64,000 nucleotides of DNA, from positions 496,001 to 560,000 of the forward strand of contig NZ_SLZG01000002.1 in assembly GCF_004341625.1 (NCBI RefSeq), given 5' to 3'. This document shows, one piece after another, positions 15,781 to 24,737 of the stretch (position 1 is the first letter of the stretch; every line of letters starts with the position of its first letter). Below the pieces are notes generated by a model, which saw only the letters and a list, made by a program, of their open reading frames with translations, did no database searches and was not told where the DNA came from. Origin of the DNA: Rhizobium sp. BK376. GTDB taxonomy: Bacteria > Pseudomonadota > Alphaproteobacteria > Rhizobiales > Rhizobiaceae. Made by a program: the position numbers and the translations under genes.

Positions 15781-17046
15781 GTGTTCCATTCGTTTTTCCC
15801 GCAGCCCAGGCCGTTCTTTACCTCGCTCGTCGTCTGGACGCTGGTTGCCATCTTAGGCTGGTATTTCTTTGCGGCAGGTTTCGGTGCGGCCCATGGTTTC
15901 GCGCCAGTTGCGGAAGAGCAGCAGCCCTATGATCTGTCGTTTTTCCTGCTTCGCGAGAATATCTGGTTCTACGGCTACTTCGTTTTGATGACCGTCATTT
16001 TTTGCGGCTTCTGGCATTTCAAGGCGATACACCATCCGTGGAAGCTCTGGTCTATCTGGGGCTCGGCTCTGATCATCTTCGTGACCTATTTCGGCGTGCA
16101 GATTTCGGTTGTGATAAACAACTGGCGCCGACCCTTCGGTGATCTTCTGCAGAACGCGTTGTCTAAGAAACCAGGGATCGTAGAGGGAAATTTCTATGAT
16201 CTGATGATCACCTTTGCGCAGATCGCCTTCCTCAGCATGTTCGTGTCGATCATAACCGACTTCTTCACCAGCCACTATATTTTCCGCTGGCGAACGGCCA
16301 TGAACAACTTTTACATGGCGAAGTGGGAAAAGCTGCGGCACATCGAAGGTGCCTCACAGCGTGTTCAGGAAGATACGATGCGCTTTTCGAGCACGCTCGA
16401 AGGCCTGGGTATCAGCCTCATCAATTCAGTCATGACGCTGGTTGTTTTTCTACCGATCCTTCTGGCTCTGTCGAGCTACGTCACCGACCTACCGTTCATC
16501 GGGAAAGTGCCGAATTCATTGTTTTGGCTGGCGCTCTTCTGGTCAATATTCGGCACGTTCTTGCTGGCTTTCGCCGGCATTAAATTGCCCGGCTTGAATT
16601 TCCGCAATCAGCGCGTCGAAGCGGCCTACCGCAAGGAGCTGGTCTACGGTGAGGACCACGCTGACCGGGCCCAGCCTATTACCGTTGTTGCCCTTTTCGA
16701 CAACGTTCGCCGTAACTATTTCCGAATATACTTCCATTATATGTATTTTAACTTGGCCCGATATGCCTATCTTCAAGCCGATAATCTCTTTGTATTTTTC
16801 TTCATGGTGCCGACAATCGTGGCCGGCGCCATTACTTACGGCATATTCCAGCAGATTTCGACCGCCTTCGGCCAGGTGAGCAACTCGTTCCAGTATCTCG
16901 TCAATTCCTGGACGACCATCATCGAGCTGTTGTCGATCCACAAGCGCCTGAAGGCCTTCGAGGCGGCAATTGATGATGAACCCTTGCCGAACATTGACCA
17001 GCACTATCTTGAACGTCAGGCCCAGAACGCCGAGGTCGATGGGTAA
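15781..17046 (+). CDS. bacA: BacA/SbmA-type peptide transporter
   Basis: 421 aa, the family's usual size, with a GTG start preceded by AGGAAAG. It is an inner-membrane importer of proline-rich and nodule cysteine-rich peptides driven by the proton gradient. It has the transmembrane domain of ABC exporters but no ATPase. The opening FHSFFPQPRPFFTSLVVW, the RWRTAMNNFYM segment near 175 and SFQYLVNSWTTIIELLSIHKRLKAFE at the end (read in two parts) are typical. In S. meliloti BacA is needed for bacteroid survival against host peptides and for very-long-chain fatty acid modification of lipid A. A strong terminator follows. Confidence 0.93.
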   Translation: MFHSFFPQPRPFFTSLVVWTLVAILGWYFFAAGFGAAHGFAPVAEEQQPYDLSFFLLRENIWFYGYFVLMTVIFCGFWHFKAIHHPWKLWSIWGSALIIFVTYFGVQISVVINNWRRPFGDLLQNALSKKPGIVEGNFYDLMITFAQIAFLSMFVSIITDFFTSHYIFRWRTAMNNFYMAKWEKLRHIEGASQRVQEDTMRFSSTLEGLGISLINSVMTLVVFLPILLALSSYVTDLPFIGKVPNSLFWLALFWSIFGTFLLAFAGIKLPGLNFRNQRVEAAYRKELVYGEDHADRAQPITVVALFDNVRRNYFRIYFHYMYFNLARYAYLQADNLFVFFFMVPTIVAGAITYGIFQQISTAFGQVSNSFQYLVNSWTTIIELLSIHKRLKAFEAAIDDEPLPNIDQHYLERQAQNAEVDG

Positions 17047-17053
17047 CGACAAG

Positions 17054-17077
17054 AAGGCGCCGGAAACGGCGCCTTTT
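17054..17077 (+). terminator. rho-independent terminator of bacA
   Basis: AAGGCGCCG (17054-17062), GAAA tetraloop, CGGCGCCTT and TTT(T): a 9-bp perfect stem with a stable GNRA loop and a short U run, 7 bp after the bacA stop. Confidence 0.88.
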
Positions 17078-17287
17078 CGTGGTTGGCAAGAATTCATGCG
17101 CGTGCCCGGTCGCGGCGACTTGCTTCCAGATAGAGGGAGGCAGATGGCTGGGAGCGCGCTGTTCACCATCCTCAATCTTTATCGACTGCACACAATCTAA
17201 CTCCCTCTTGATCCTCGCCTCATTTGCCAGGCGCAACCGATACCCTCCCCAAAGCGTTGTCACATCGAACAAAACGAGGATGTCGAT

Positions 17288-19159
17288 GTGAGCAGGCATA
17301 AGCGGCCTATGCCGCGGACGGATGCAAAGGGCGAAACCGAGGGACGGGTGGCCGAGGCACCGATCCCGCGGCCGATTGCGGAACATGGCGCTATCGGCAA
17401 TCTCGCGACCATGGGGCTGGTGGCGCGCGATGGAACGCTCGATTTCCTTTGCTGGCCGCAGTTCGACAGTCCGAGCGTCTTTGCCGCCTTGCTCGATCCC
17501 GACAGGGGCGGGGCGTTCGAGATCAGGCCCGTCATCGACGGCGCGCGGGTCATCCAGATGTATATCCCGGAAAGCAATGTGCTTCTGACCCGCTGGCTGG
17601 GCGAGGAGGCGAGCGCTGAAATCATCGACCTTATGCCGAGACCCGGCGGCGATGGAAAGTGCGTCGGCAAGGTGATCCGCAGGGTGCAAGCGACGCGGGG
17701 AACCGTGCCTGTCAAGCTGCATTGCTGGCCGCGGTTCAATTACGCTCGCTCTACCCCTTCGGTAAAGGTCGGCGAGGGCAAGGCGATCTTCGACAGCGGA
17801 GAGGGCCTTAGGCTCCGCTTGGCCGGCACCGTCCCGTTCGAAGCCGGCAAGGGCAGCGTCAAGGCGAGTTTCAAACTCAAGGCAGGAGAGACGGCGGACT
17901 TCGTCCTCGAAGAAGAGGGGGATGACATTCCCGACTTGAAGCCCGAAGACGTTACCGAGTTGATAGAGGCGACGACCCTATATTGGCAGAGATGGGCGGC
18001 CCGGTCGAATTATCACGGCCGCTGGCGCGACGCGGTCACCCGCTCGGCGCTGACGCTGAAGCTCTTGACCTCAAGTCAGCACGGTTCGATCGCGGCTGCG
18101 GCGACCTTCGGCCTGCCGGAATCGGCCGGCGGGTCGCGAAACTGGGACTATCGCGCCACCTGGATCCGCGATGCTTCTTTCACCGTCTATGCTCTGATGC
18201 GGCTCGGCTATCAGGATGAGGCCTCTGCCTTCACGCGCTGGGCCAATGCGCGCGCCAAGGATTCGCCCGATGGTCATCTGCAGATCATGTACGAGATCGA
18301 TGGCAGCCAGGAATATCAGGAGGCGACGCTCGATCATCTCGCCGGCTATGGCGGCGCAAGGCCGATCCGCGTCGGCAACAATGCGGCGGGGCAGCTACAG
18401 CTCGATATTTACGGCGAACTGCTCGATTCCATCTACATCAGCAACAAGTATGGCGAGGCGATCTCCCATGCGGGCTGGCTTGCCGTCCGCAAGGTGGTCG
18501 ATCGGGTCTGCGACACGTGGCAGGAACCCGACGCAGGGATATGGGAAATCCGCAGCGAGCCGCGCGAGCATCTGCATTCCCGGCTGATGTGCTGGGTGGC
18601 GGTGGACCGCGCGATCCGGCTCGCCTCGAAACGCTCGCTTGCCGCGCCCTTCGAGAAGTGGATCGAGGTGCGCAATGCGATCAACGAGGATATCTGGCAG
18701 AGCTTCTGGAACGAGGAGAAAGGCCATTTCGTGCAGAGCAAGGGCGGCACCGAGGTTGATGGCGCAATCCTGATGATGCCGCTGGTGCGGTTCATCAGTG
18801 CTACGGATTCGGCATGGCTGAAAACGCTCGATGCCATCGGGCGGCAGCTCGCCGACGACAGTCTTGTCATGCGCTATCGCTCCGAAGACGGGCTGACGGG
18901 GAAGGAAGGCTCATTCGCAGCCTGTTCCTTCTGGTATGTCGAATGCCTTGCCAGGGCAGGTCGGCTGCAGGAGGCGCGGATCAATTTCGAGAAGCTGCTG
19001 CTCTACGGCAACCATCTGCAGCTCTATCCGGAGGAGTTCGACGAGCGGGGCCATTTCCTCGGCAATTTCCCGCAGGCGTTTACGCATCTCGCGCTGATCA
19101 GCGCCGCCTTCTATCTCGATCGGGCGCTGGATGGGCGATACGCGGAATGGCGGGCCTAG
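17288..19159 (+). CDS. glycoside hydrolase family 15 protein (glucoamylase/trehalase-like)
   Basis: 623 aa. A GTG start at 17288 is supported by GAGGA at 17276-17280. The N-terminal beta-sandwich begins with IAEHGAIGNLATMGLVARDGTLDFLCWPQFDSPS (two halves of the trehalase-like N domain motif). The (alpha/alpha)6 barrel contains NWDYRATWIRDASFT with a catalytic-acid region, and the C-terminal EGSFAACSFWYVECLARAG motif. Members hydrolyse terminal alpha-glucosidic bonds (trehalose, maltodextrin). No signal peptide, so cytoplasmic. The alternative reading as a plain glucoamylase cannot be excluded. Confidence 0.88.
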   Translation: MSRHKRPMPRTDAKGETEGRVAEAPIPRPIAEHGAIGNLATMGLVARDGTLDFLCWPQFDSPSVFAALLDPDRGGAFEIRPVIDGARVIQMYIPESNVLLTRWLGEEASAEIIDLMPRPGGDGKCVGKVIRRVQATRGTVPVKLHCWPRFNYARSTPSVKVGEGKAIFDSGEGLRLRLAGTVPFEAGKGSVKASFKLKAGETADFVLEEEGDDIPDLKPEDVTELIEATTLYWQRWAARSNYHGRWRDAVTRSALTLKLLTSSQHGSIAAAATFGLPESAGGSRNWDYRATWIRDASFTVYALMRLGYQDEASAFTRWANARAKDSPDGHLQIMYEIDGSQEYQEATLDHLAGYGGARPIRVGNNAAGQLQLDIYGELLDSIYISNKYGEAISHAGWLAVRKVVDRVCDTWQEPDAGIWEIRSEPREHLHSRLMCWVAVDRAIRLASKRSLAAPFEKWIEVRNAINEDIWQSFWNEEKGHFVQSKGGTEVDGAILMMPLVRFISATDSAWLKTLDAIGRQLADDSLVMRYRSEDGLTGKEGSFAACSFWYVECLARAGRLQEARINFEKLLLYGNHLQLYPEEFDERGHFLGNFPQAFTHLALISAAFYLDRALDGRYAEWRA

Positions 19160-19173
19160 GTCCGTGTAACGGA

Positions 19174-20169
19174 TCAGTTCTGTAACCCGGCCGCCTGCTG
19201 CGGCTTGCCCCTTGCCGCGATGACAGGCAGCGCCTCGGAATAGCTGACGCAGGCGACGTCAGGCTTGTGGCAGACGTCGCTGACGAAGCGGTCGAGCGCG
19301 TTCCAATAGGCGCCGGCGTTCATCTCTACGAAGTGGAAGCCGAATTGTAGGGGGATGCGCTCGCCCTCATATTGTTGCCTGAAGGCGTCCTCGTAGGCGG
19401 TGAAGGCGCGGTCCTCATAGGTCTTGGATTGCGCCTTGTCCTCGACGCCCTTGGAATCGTGGACATAAAAATTGTAGTCCATGCCGATAACGGGATGGTG
19501 GTCGGGGCCATAGGGAATGAGCGGCAGGCCGAAGCGGTAGAGATCGCCGACCTTTTGCGGCATCAGCGGTCCCTTGGTGACGAGGCTGGCGTCATATTGG
19601 AAGCCCATGGCCTTTTCCGCGGGCACAAGACCATCGCTGGTCGAGAGATAGGGCGCACGGAAACCTTTGACGTCGTGGGTGGCAAAATCTTCCCAGCCCT
19701 GCGGCTCCTTGTCTGCTTCGCCGACTTTTTTCCACGCATCCCGCAACGCCACGCGGGCGCTCATGAATTCGTGCTCCCAGTCTGCCTCGGTCCACTTCTT
19801 GCCGTCGAAATGGCCACAGGCATGGCTGGAAATATCGCTGCCCTCCAGATGCGCCGCCCAGATATTGGCGATGCGCTCACGTACGTCATCCTCGCTCTTG
19901 GCGAAGCCGACATTGGATTTGCCGGGCTTCTGGCCCGGTGCCTGATAGGCCTTGGCCTGATCGTGGTTCATCAGGAAGGTGCAGGAGAGAAAATAGGTGA
20001 AATGCGCGCCGTTCCGCGTGGCGATCTCGCGGCTCCTCGTCCAGAGCTTGACGTCATGGGCGCCATCGAAGGAGATCAGCACGATCTGCTTCGGCTTTTC
20101 GTCCGCGTGGACTGCGACCGGCAAGAGAACAGAAAGGGCGACTGAAACAGCTGAAATGAATCGAAACAT
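19174..20169 (-). CDS. exported polysaccharide-deacetylase-like protein
   Basis: 331 aa from the ATG at 20169, chosen because it starts a clean signal peptide (MFRFISAVSVALSVLLP, cleavage after AVHA). The frame is open 34 codons further upstream without signal character. ISFDGAHD is the degenerate first metal motif of NodB-like deacetylases, SSHACGHFDG holds the histidines, and KGFRAPYLS the arginine motif. The first motif has Asp-Gly where active enzymes have Asp-Asp, so activity is uncertain. It would act in the periplasm. It faces the GH15 gene tail-to-tail (14 bp) and is divergent from nnrU. Confidence 0.82.
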   Translation of the reverse strand: MFRFISAVSVALSVLLPVAVHADEKPKQIVLISFDGAHDVKLWTRSREIATRNGAHFTYFLSCTFLMNHDQAKAYQAPGQKPGKSNVGFAKSEDDVRERIANIWAAHLEGSDISSHACGHFDGKKWTEADWEHEFMSARVALRDAWKKVGEADKEPQGWEDFATHDVKGFRAPYLSTSDGLVPAEKAMGFQYDASLVTKGPLMPQKVGDLYRFGLPLIPYGPDHHPVIGMDYNFYVHDSKGVEDKAQSKTYEDRAFTAYEDAFRQQYEGERIPLQFGFHFVEMNAGAYWNALDRFVSDVCHKPDVACVSYSEALPVIAARGKPQQAAGLQN

Positions 20170-20295
20170 GAGCACCGCGACAATTTGCTTTGTGGTTTCC
20201 CTGTCGCAGGAATGCGGCAAAGCTTTGAAGCCGGTGGAATTTTCTCGCGCAAGTCGATAATTGATAGGCATATCGGGGCAAAGGGATTTTAAGCC

Positions 20296-20883
20296 ATGGC
20301 AGTGCTCGTCGTCGGCATTATTCTATTTCTTGGCGTACATCTCATCCGGGTCGTCGCGCCCGGCTTTCGGCAGTCTATGGTGGAGCGCATGGGCGTTTCC
20401 GCGTGGCGCGGCGTCTATTCGGTTGCCAGCATCCTGACGCTGATCCTGCTGATCTATGGCTTCGGCATCGCGCGCACCCAGACGACGGTGCTCTATACGC
20501 CGCCTCAGGGCATGGTGCACCTGACGTTGCTGCTGATGCTGCTGGCGCTGATCTGTCTGACCGCCTCGCTGCTGCCGGCGGGGTATATCGCGACCAAGAC
20601 AAAGCATCCGATGGTGCTGTCGGTGAAGATCTGGGCGCTCGCGCATCTGCTGGTGAATGGCGACAGCGCCTCCGTCCTGCTCTTTGCCGCCTTCCTCGCT
20701 TGGGGCGTCGTGCTGCGCATATCGCTCAAGCGCCGGGAGCGGGCGGGCGAACTGACGCTCCGGCCCTTCGTATCGGCGCGTTACGATCTGCTGGCCGTCA
20801 TCATTGGCGCCGTTGCCTGGGCACTGATCCTCTTTAAGCTTCACGAGTGGATTATCGGGGTTTCGCCGCTCGCAATGCTATGA
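20296..20883 (+). CDS. NnrU-family membrane protein
   Basis: 195 aa with about five transmembrane helices and the conserved HLIRVVAPGFR opening of NnrU proteins. The family was first linked to nitric-oxide reduction in rhodobacters and is also related to isoprenoid-modifying enzymes. No denitrification genes are near, so the link is not supported here. The ribosome-binding site is weak. It is followed after 101 bp by the yfgM-like gene. Confidence 0.82.
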   Translation: MAVLVVGIILFLGVHLIRVVAPGFRQSMVERMGVSAWRGVYSVASILTLILLIYGFGIARTQTTVLYTPPQGMVHLTLLLMLLALICLTASLLPAGYIATKTKHPMVLSVKIWALAHLLVNGDSASVLLFAAFLAWGVVLRISLKRRERAGELTLRPFVSARYDLLAVIIGAVAWALILFKLHEWIIGVSPLAML

Positions 20884-20984
20884 TTTCTGCCTCTCCCCCT
20901 TACATAAACCGCAAAATGGAGTAGAAGGCCCCTTCATGCGTGGCATCCAGGCGGATGCCTTGGTTTTGCAGGCCGGAGACGAGA

Positions 20985-21668
20985 ATGGCATTCAACGACG
21001 ACAGCTTTATCCGCGAGGTGAACGAAGAACTGCGTTCGGACCGGTTGCGGTTCGTCTGGCGCCGTTTCAGCCGCGTCATTATCGCTGTCGCTGTCCTGAT
21101 CGTTCTCGGTACTGCAGCCTATAGCGCTTATCGCTACTGGGCGAGCAATCAGGCTAGCGACACGGGCGACAAGTTCATCGCAGCGCTGGCGCTCGCCGAC
21201 CAGAACAAGCCCGATGAAGCGCTGGCGGCGCTGACGGCCATCGAGAAGAACGGCCACGGCGATTATCCGCTGCTTGCGCAGATGCGCGCGGCAACGCTGC
21301 TGGCGCAGAAGGGCGATAAGGCCGGTGCGATTGCCGCTTTTAGCGTGATCGGCAAGGATTCGAGCGCCCCGGCCGTGATCCAGGATGCAGCCCGCATCCG
21401 TGCCGGCTTCCTGCTGGTCGAGACCGGCACCTATGAGCAGGTTTCTGCGGAGGTCGAGGAAATGGCTGTGCCCAGCAACAGTTTCCGTGGCTCCGCCCGC
21501 GAGGTTCTCGGTCTTGCCGCCTACAAGGCCGGTAATTTCGCCAAGGCTCGGGAATGGTTCCAGGCGATCGCCGACGATGCCCAGAGCCCGCGCAATATTG
21601 CCAATCGTGCGCAGATGATGCTTGATATCATCACCGCGTCAGGCAAGGCGCCCGTCGCCAAGGGCTAG
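20985..21668 (+). CDS. YfgM-like tetratricopeptide membrane-anchored protein
   Basis: 227 aa from the ATG at 20985 (GGAGACGAGA upstream). A short cytoplasmic N-terminus is followed by one transmembrane helix (about 28-48, VIIAVAVLIVLGTAAYSAY). A periplasmic TPR region carries repeated ALAALTAIEKNG-, AGAIAAFSVIGKD- and ARIRAGFLLVETG-type helices. YfgM of E. coli associates with the Sec translocon and periplasmic chaperones. The gene precedes der here as in E. coli, where yfgM-bamB-der are linked; bamB is absent. Confidence 0.85.
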   Translation: MAFNDDSFIREVNEELRSDRLRFVWRRFSRVIIAVAVLIVLGTAAYSAYRYWASNQASDTGDKFIAALALADQNKPDEALAALTAIEKNGHGDYPLLAQMRAATLLAQKGDKAGAIAAFSVIGKDSSAPAVIQDAARIRAGFLLVETGTYEQVSAEVEEMAVPSNSFRGSAREVLGLAAYKAGNFAKAREWFQAIADDAQSPRNIANRAQMMLDIITASGKAPVAKG

Positions 21669-21678
21669 AGCATTTAGA

Positions 21679-21724
21679 CGCAATTCCGGACGCAAAACCG
21701 CGTTACACTTCTGCTGGAATTGCT
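21679..21724. repeat. dispersed 48-nt repeat, copy 1
   Basis: GCAATTCC (21680-21687) and GGAATTGC (21716-21723) bracket GACGCAAAACC-type sequence. A copy with about five differences is at 26006-26053. It forms an interrupted hairpin directly before der and is a dispersed intergenic element, common in rhizobial genomes. Confidence 0.75.
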
Positions 21725-21743
21725 AGAGGGGAAACATCATTCC

Positions 21744-23162
21744 ATGAGTTTTACGGTCGCCATCGTCGGTCGCCCGAATGTCGGCAAGTCCACGCTGTTC
21801 AACCGTCTGGTTGGCAAGAAGCTGGCGCTTGTCGATGATACGCCGGGCGTAACACGCGACCGCAGGCCGGGCGATGCGCGGCTGATGGGTCTCAACTTCA
21901 CCATCGTCGACACCGCCGGCCTCGAAGAGGCTGACGAGGAAAGCCTGCAGGGTCGCATGCGCCTGCAGACGGAGGCCGCAATCGAAGAGGCTGACGTCTC
22001 GCTTTTCGTTGTCGACGCAAAGACTGGCCTGACGCCGGTTGACCAGGCGCTGGCCGAGATGCTTCGCCGCAGCGGCAAGCCGGTCGTGCTTGTCGCCAAC
22101 AAGTCCGAGGCGCGCGGGTCCGACAGCGGTTTCTACGACGCCTATTCGCTCGGGCTGGGCGAGCCTGTGCCGATCTCGGCCGAGCATGGCCAGGGCATGA
22201 TCGACCTTCGCGACGCGATCGTCGACGTGATCGGCAAGGAGCGGGCCTATCCGAAGAAAGAAGATGTCGCCGTCACCGATGTCGACATTCCGCAACTGGC
22301 CGAAGGCGAAGAAGAAGACGAAGAACCGGCCTATGACGACACGAGGCCGCTCCGGGTGGCGATCGTCGGCCGTCCGAACGCCGGCAAGTCGACGCTGATC
22401 AACCGCTACCTCGGCGAAGAGCGCCTGCTGACCGGCCCCGAGGCGGGCATCACTCGCGATTCCATTTCCGTCGATTGGTCCTGGCGCGGACGCACGGTCA
22501 AGATGTTCGACACGGCAGGCATGCGCCGCAAGGCACGCGTGATCGAAAAGCTGGAGAAGCTTTCCGTCGCCGATACGCTGCGCGCCATTCGCTTTGCCGA
22601 GATCGTTGTCATCGTCTTCGACGCGACGATCCCGTTCGAGAAGCAGGATCTGCAGATCGTCGATCTCGTCATCCGCGAAGGCCGCGCGGCCGTGCTTGCC
22701 TTCAACAAGTGGGACATGATCGACGACCGGCAGGCCGTGCTTGCCGACCTGCGTGAAAAGACCGACCGGCTGCTGCCGCAGGCGCGCGGCATTCGCGCCG
22801 TGCCGATATCAGGCCAGACGGGCGACGGGCTCGACCGGCTGATGCAGTCGATCGTCGATACCGACAAGGTCTGGAACAAGCGTGTCTCGACCGCCAAGCT
22901 CAATCGCTGGCTCGAAACGCAGCAGGTCCAGCATCCGCCACCGGCGGTTTCCGGCCGCCGCATCAAGCTGAAATACATGACGCAGGTCAAGGCCCGCCCG
23001 CCGGCCTTCATGATCAACTGCACGCGTTCCGACGCGTTGCCGGAATCCTACGTGCGCTATCTGATCAACGGTTTGCGCCAGGATTTTGCCATGCCGGGCG
23101 TGCCGATCCGCATCCATTTCCGCTCGTCAGAAAATCCCTTCGAAAACAAGAAGAAGCGCTGA
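21744..23162 (+). CDS. der: ribosome-biogenesis GTPase Der (EngA)
   Basis: 472 aa from the ATG at 21744. It has two tandem GTPase domains: the first with GRPNVGKST and DTAGLEE, an acidic linker rich in EEDEE near 195-200, the second with [20 protein letters not shown] and NKWD. A C-terminal KH-like domain ends in the basic FENKKKR tail. Der helps 50S subunit assembly and is essential in most bacteria. GAGGGGAAA lies about 12 nt before the start, at long spacing. The dispersed repeat just upstream suggests its own promoter lies before or within the yfgM end. Confidence 0.95.
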   Translation: MSFTVAIVGRPNVGKSTLFNRLVGKKLALVDDTPGVTRDRRPGDARLMGLNFTIVDTAGLEEADEESLQGRMRLQTEAAIEEADVSLFVVDAKTGLTPVDQALAEMLRRSGKPVVLVANKSEARGSDSGFYDAYSLGLGEPVPISAEHGQGMIDLRDAIVDVIGKERAYPKKEDVAVTDVDIPQLAEGEEEDEEPAYDDTRPLRVAIVGRPNAGKSTLINRYLGEERLLTGPEAGITRDSISVDWSWRGRTVKMFDTAGMRRKARVIEKLEKLSVADTLRAIRFAEIVVIVFDATIPFEKQDLQIVDLVIREGRAAVLAFNKWDMIDDRQAVLADLREKTDRLLPQARGIRAVPISGQTGDGLDRLMQSIVDTDKVWNKRVSTAKLNRWLETQQVQHPPPAVSGRRIKLKYMTQVKARPPAFMINCTRSDALPESYVRYLINGLRQDFAMPGVPIRIHFRSSENPFENKKKR

Positions 23163-23217
23163 TTTTTTCTCGTTTGGAAGGTGCTGTGTGACGTCTGAGG
23201 TCTAGCCTCTCGACGTC

Positions 23218-23295
23218 ATCCTCGGCCTTGTGCCGAGGATCTAAACACGTCAACACAATCAGGCGATTGCAGATTCTCGGGACAAGCCCGAGAAT
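23218..23295. repeat. paired palindromes between der and glycosyltransferase
   Basis: ATCCTCGGC-CTTGT-GCCGAGGAT (23218-23240) and ATTCTCGGG-ACAAG-CCCGAGAAT (23273-23295) have perfect 9-bp arms. They are related in inverted orientation, flanked by GACGTCATC and GATGAC(GA). Such pairs resemble the bipartite palindromic elements scattered in alphaproteobacteria. They sit between convergent genes, where they may also end transcription from both sides. Confidence 0.75.
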
Positions 23296-23339
23296 GACGA
23301 AAAGAGCTGTCAGCAGCCGGGCATGGCACCCAAAAAACA

Positions 23340-24398
23340 TCAGGCCTGCTTTGCAGCCCTGCCGATCATGCGGCCGCGATGGTTGGCCACCCGGACGTTT
23401 TCGATGAACTGCGCGGTTGCCGCTGTCCAGGAATAGTTGAGCGCCAGCGCGCGGGCCGCTTCACGGGAGCAGGAGAGGGCGGCAAGGCATGCCTGCCGCA
23501 GGTCCTCGTGGACAGCGCCTGCCGTCTCGTGGCCGCCCAGGATGTCGCCGGGTCCAGTCACCGGATAGGCGGCGACAGGGACGCCGCTCGCGAGTGCCTC
23601 GATGATGGTGTTACCGAACGTATCGGTCTTCGACGGGAAGACGAAGACGTCGGCCTGCGCATAGGCTTCGGCGAGTTCCGTGCCAAACTTGGCGCCGGTG
23701 AAGAGCACTTCGGGATATTGCTTCTGCAGTTCAGCCCGGGCCGGTCCATCGCCGACCACGACCTTCGAGCCCGGCAGATCGAGTTCCAGGAAGGCAGGCA
23801 GGTTCTTTTCCAGCGCGACGCGGCCCACGGTCATGAAGATCGGGCGGGGCAGGCCGAAGGGATTGTCCTGCTGTTCCTGCGGATGGAAGAGCGTGGAATC
23901 GATGCCGCGGCTCCAGGGCATGAGATTGTTGATGCCCTTGGCCTTCAATTCGCTGGCAAGGCTTGGCGTTGCGACCATGCAGCCCGAACCGGCATTGTGA
24001 AACCACTTCACGAAGGCATAGAGCCAGCTTTCCGGGATCGGCAGGCGGGCGGCGACATATTCGGGAAAGCGGGTGTGATAGCTTGTCGAAAACGGCATGC
24101 CGTTCTTCAGGCACCAGCGGCGGGCGGTCAGGCCCAGGGGTCCTTCGGTGGCAATGTGCACGTAGGATGGCGTAATCCTTGCGATCTCTGCAGCGACGCG
24201 GCGGTAGCTCGCTATCGATAGACGAATCTCCGGATAGGTCGGGCAGGGGATGCTGGGGAAACCTTCCGGCGTGATCATGGACACGTCGATGCCGAGCTTG
24301 GAAAGTTCACGGTTGGTATTCTCGATCGAACGTACGACACCGTTGACCTGAGGGTGCCAGGCATCCGTGACGATCAGCAGACGTTCGGGTACTGCCAT
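23340..24398 (-). CDS. GT4-family glycosyltransferase (mannosyl/glucosyltransferase type)
   Basis: 352 aa from the ATG at 24398, where homology begins (MAVPERLLIVTDAWHPQVNG); the frame is open 54 codons further upstream. Two Rossmann domains in GT-B arrangement: the N-terminal acceptor domain with DAWHPQVNGVV and SYHTRFPEY, then TVGRVALEKNLPAFL and the E-x7-E motif region (TDTFGNTIIEALASGVPV). It resembles GDP-mannose-dependent alpha-mannosyltransferases and glucosyltransferases that act on diacylglycerol or lipopolysaccharide. No TM helices; a membrane-associated cytoplasmic enzyme. The donor cannot be fixed from sequence. Confidence 0.85.
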   Translation of the reverse strand: MAVPERLLIVTDAWHPQVNGVVRSIENTNRELSKLGIDVSMITPEGFPSIPCPTYPEIRLSIASYRRVAAEIARITPSYVHIATEGPLGLTARRWCLKNGMPFSTSYHTRFPEYVAARLPIPESWLYAFVKWFHNAGSGCMVATPSLASELKAKGINNLMPWSRGIDSTLFHPQEQQDNPFGLPRPIFMTVGRVALEKNLPAFLELDLPGSKVVVGDGPARAELQKQYPEVLFTGAKFGTELAEAYAQADVFVFPSKTDTFGNTIIEALASGVPVAAYPVTGPGDILGGHETAGAVHEDLRQACLAALSCSREAARALALNYSWTAATAQFIENVRVANHRGRMIGRAAKQA

Positions 24399-24737
24399 GG
24401 CAGCGGCCGCCTCAGCCCAGGTCTTGTGGTCGATATCCGACAAACGTTGCAACATGTCCAAAACAATCCGTTCGCGCCGCACCCTCATGGTGTCGGCACA
24501 ACTCTTTGCCGTATCAGCGAAGATGATTCCCGCGCCGGCCTTATTTTGCGGGGCATCCATGATGGAAATATTACAGTGTTACGTCATCCCCTTCGAACCC
24601 TCATACGGACATTGGAGTCACCGCAACCGCGCAGTCTCTAAGGTTGTATTATTTAAAAATGCTCTTTTTAGTAAATATTTCTGTTGAACTGCGCCGAGAC
24701 TTTGCTAACAATCCCCTCAGGGTTGAGGGGGATTGAA
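24399..24737. other. intergenic region with divergent promoters and RBS-masking hairpin
   Basis: A 339-bp gap. 24640-24700 is strikingly AT-rich (ttatttaaaaatgctctttttagtaaat), unlike the surroundings, and probably holds the promoter of the lipoprotein gene. AATCCCCTCA (24710-24719), loop GGGT and TGAGGGGGATT (24724-24734) form a 10-bp stem that contains the GAGGGGGA ribosome-binding site of the ATG at 24738. No coding region is evident. Confidence 0.6.
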
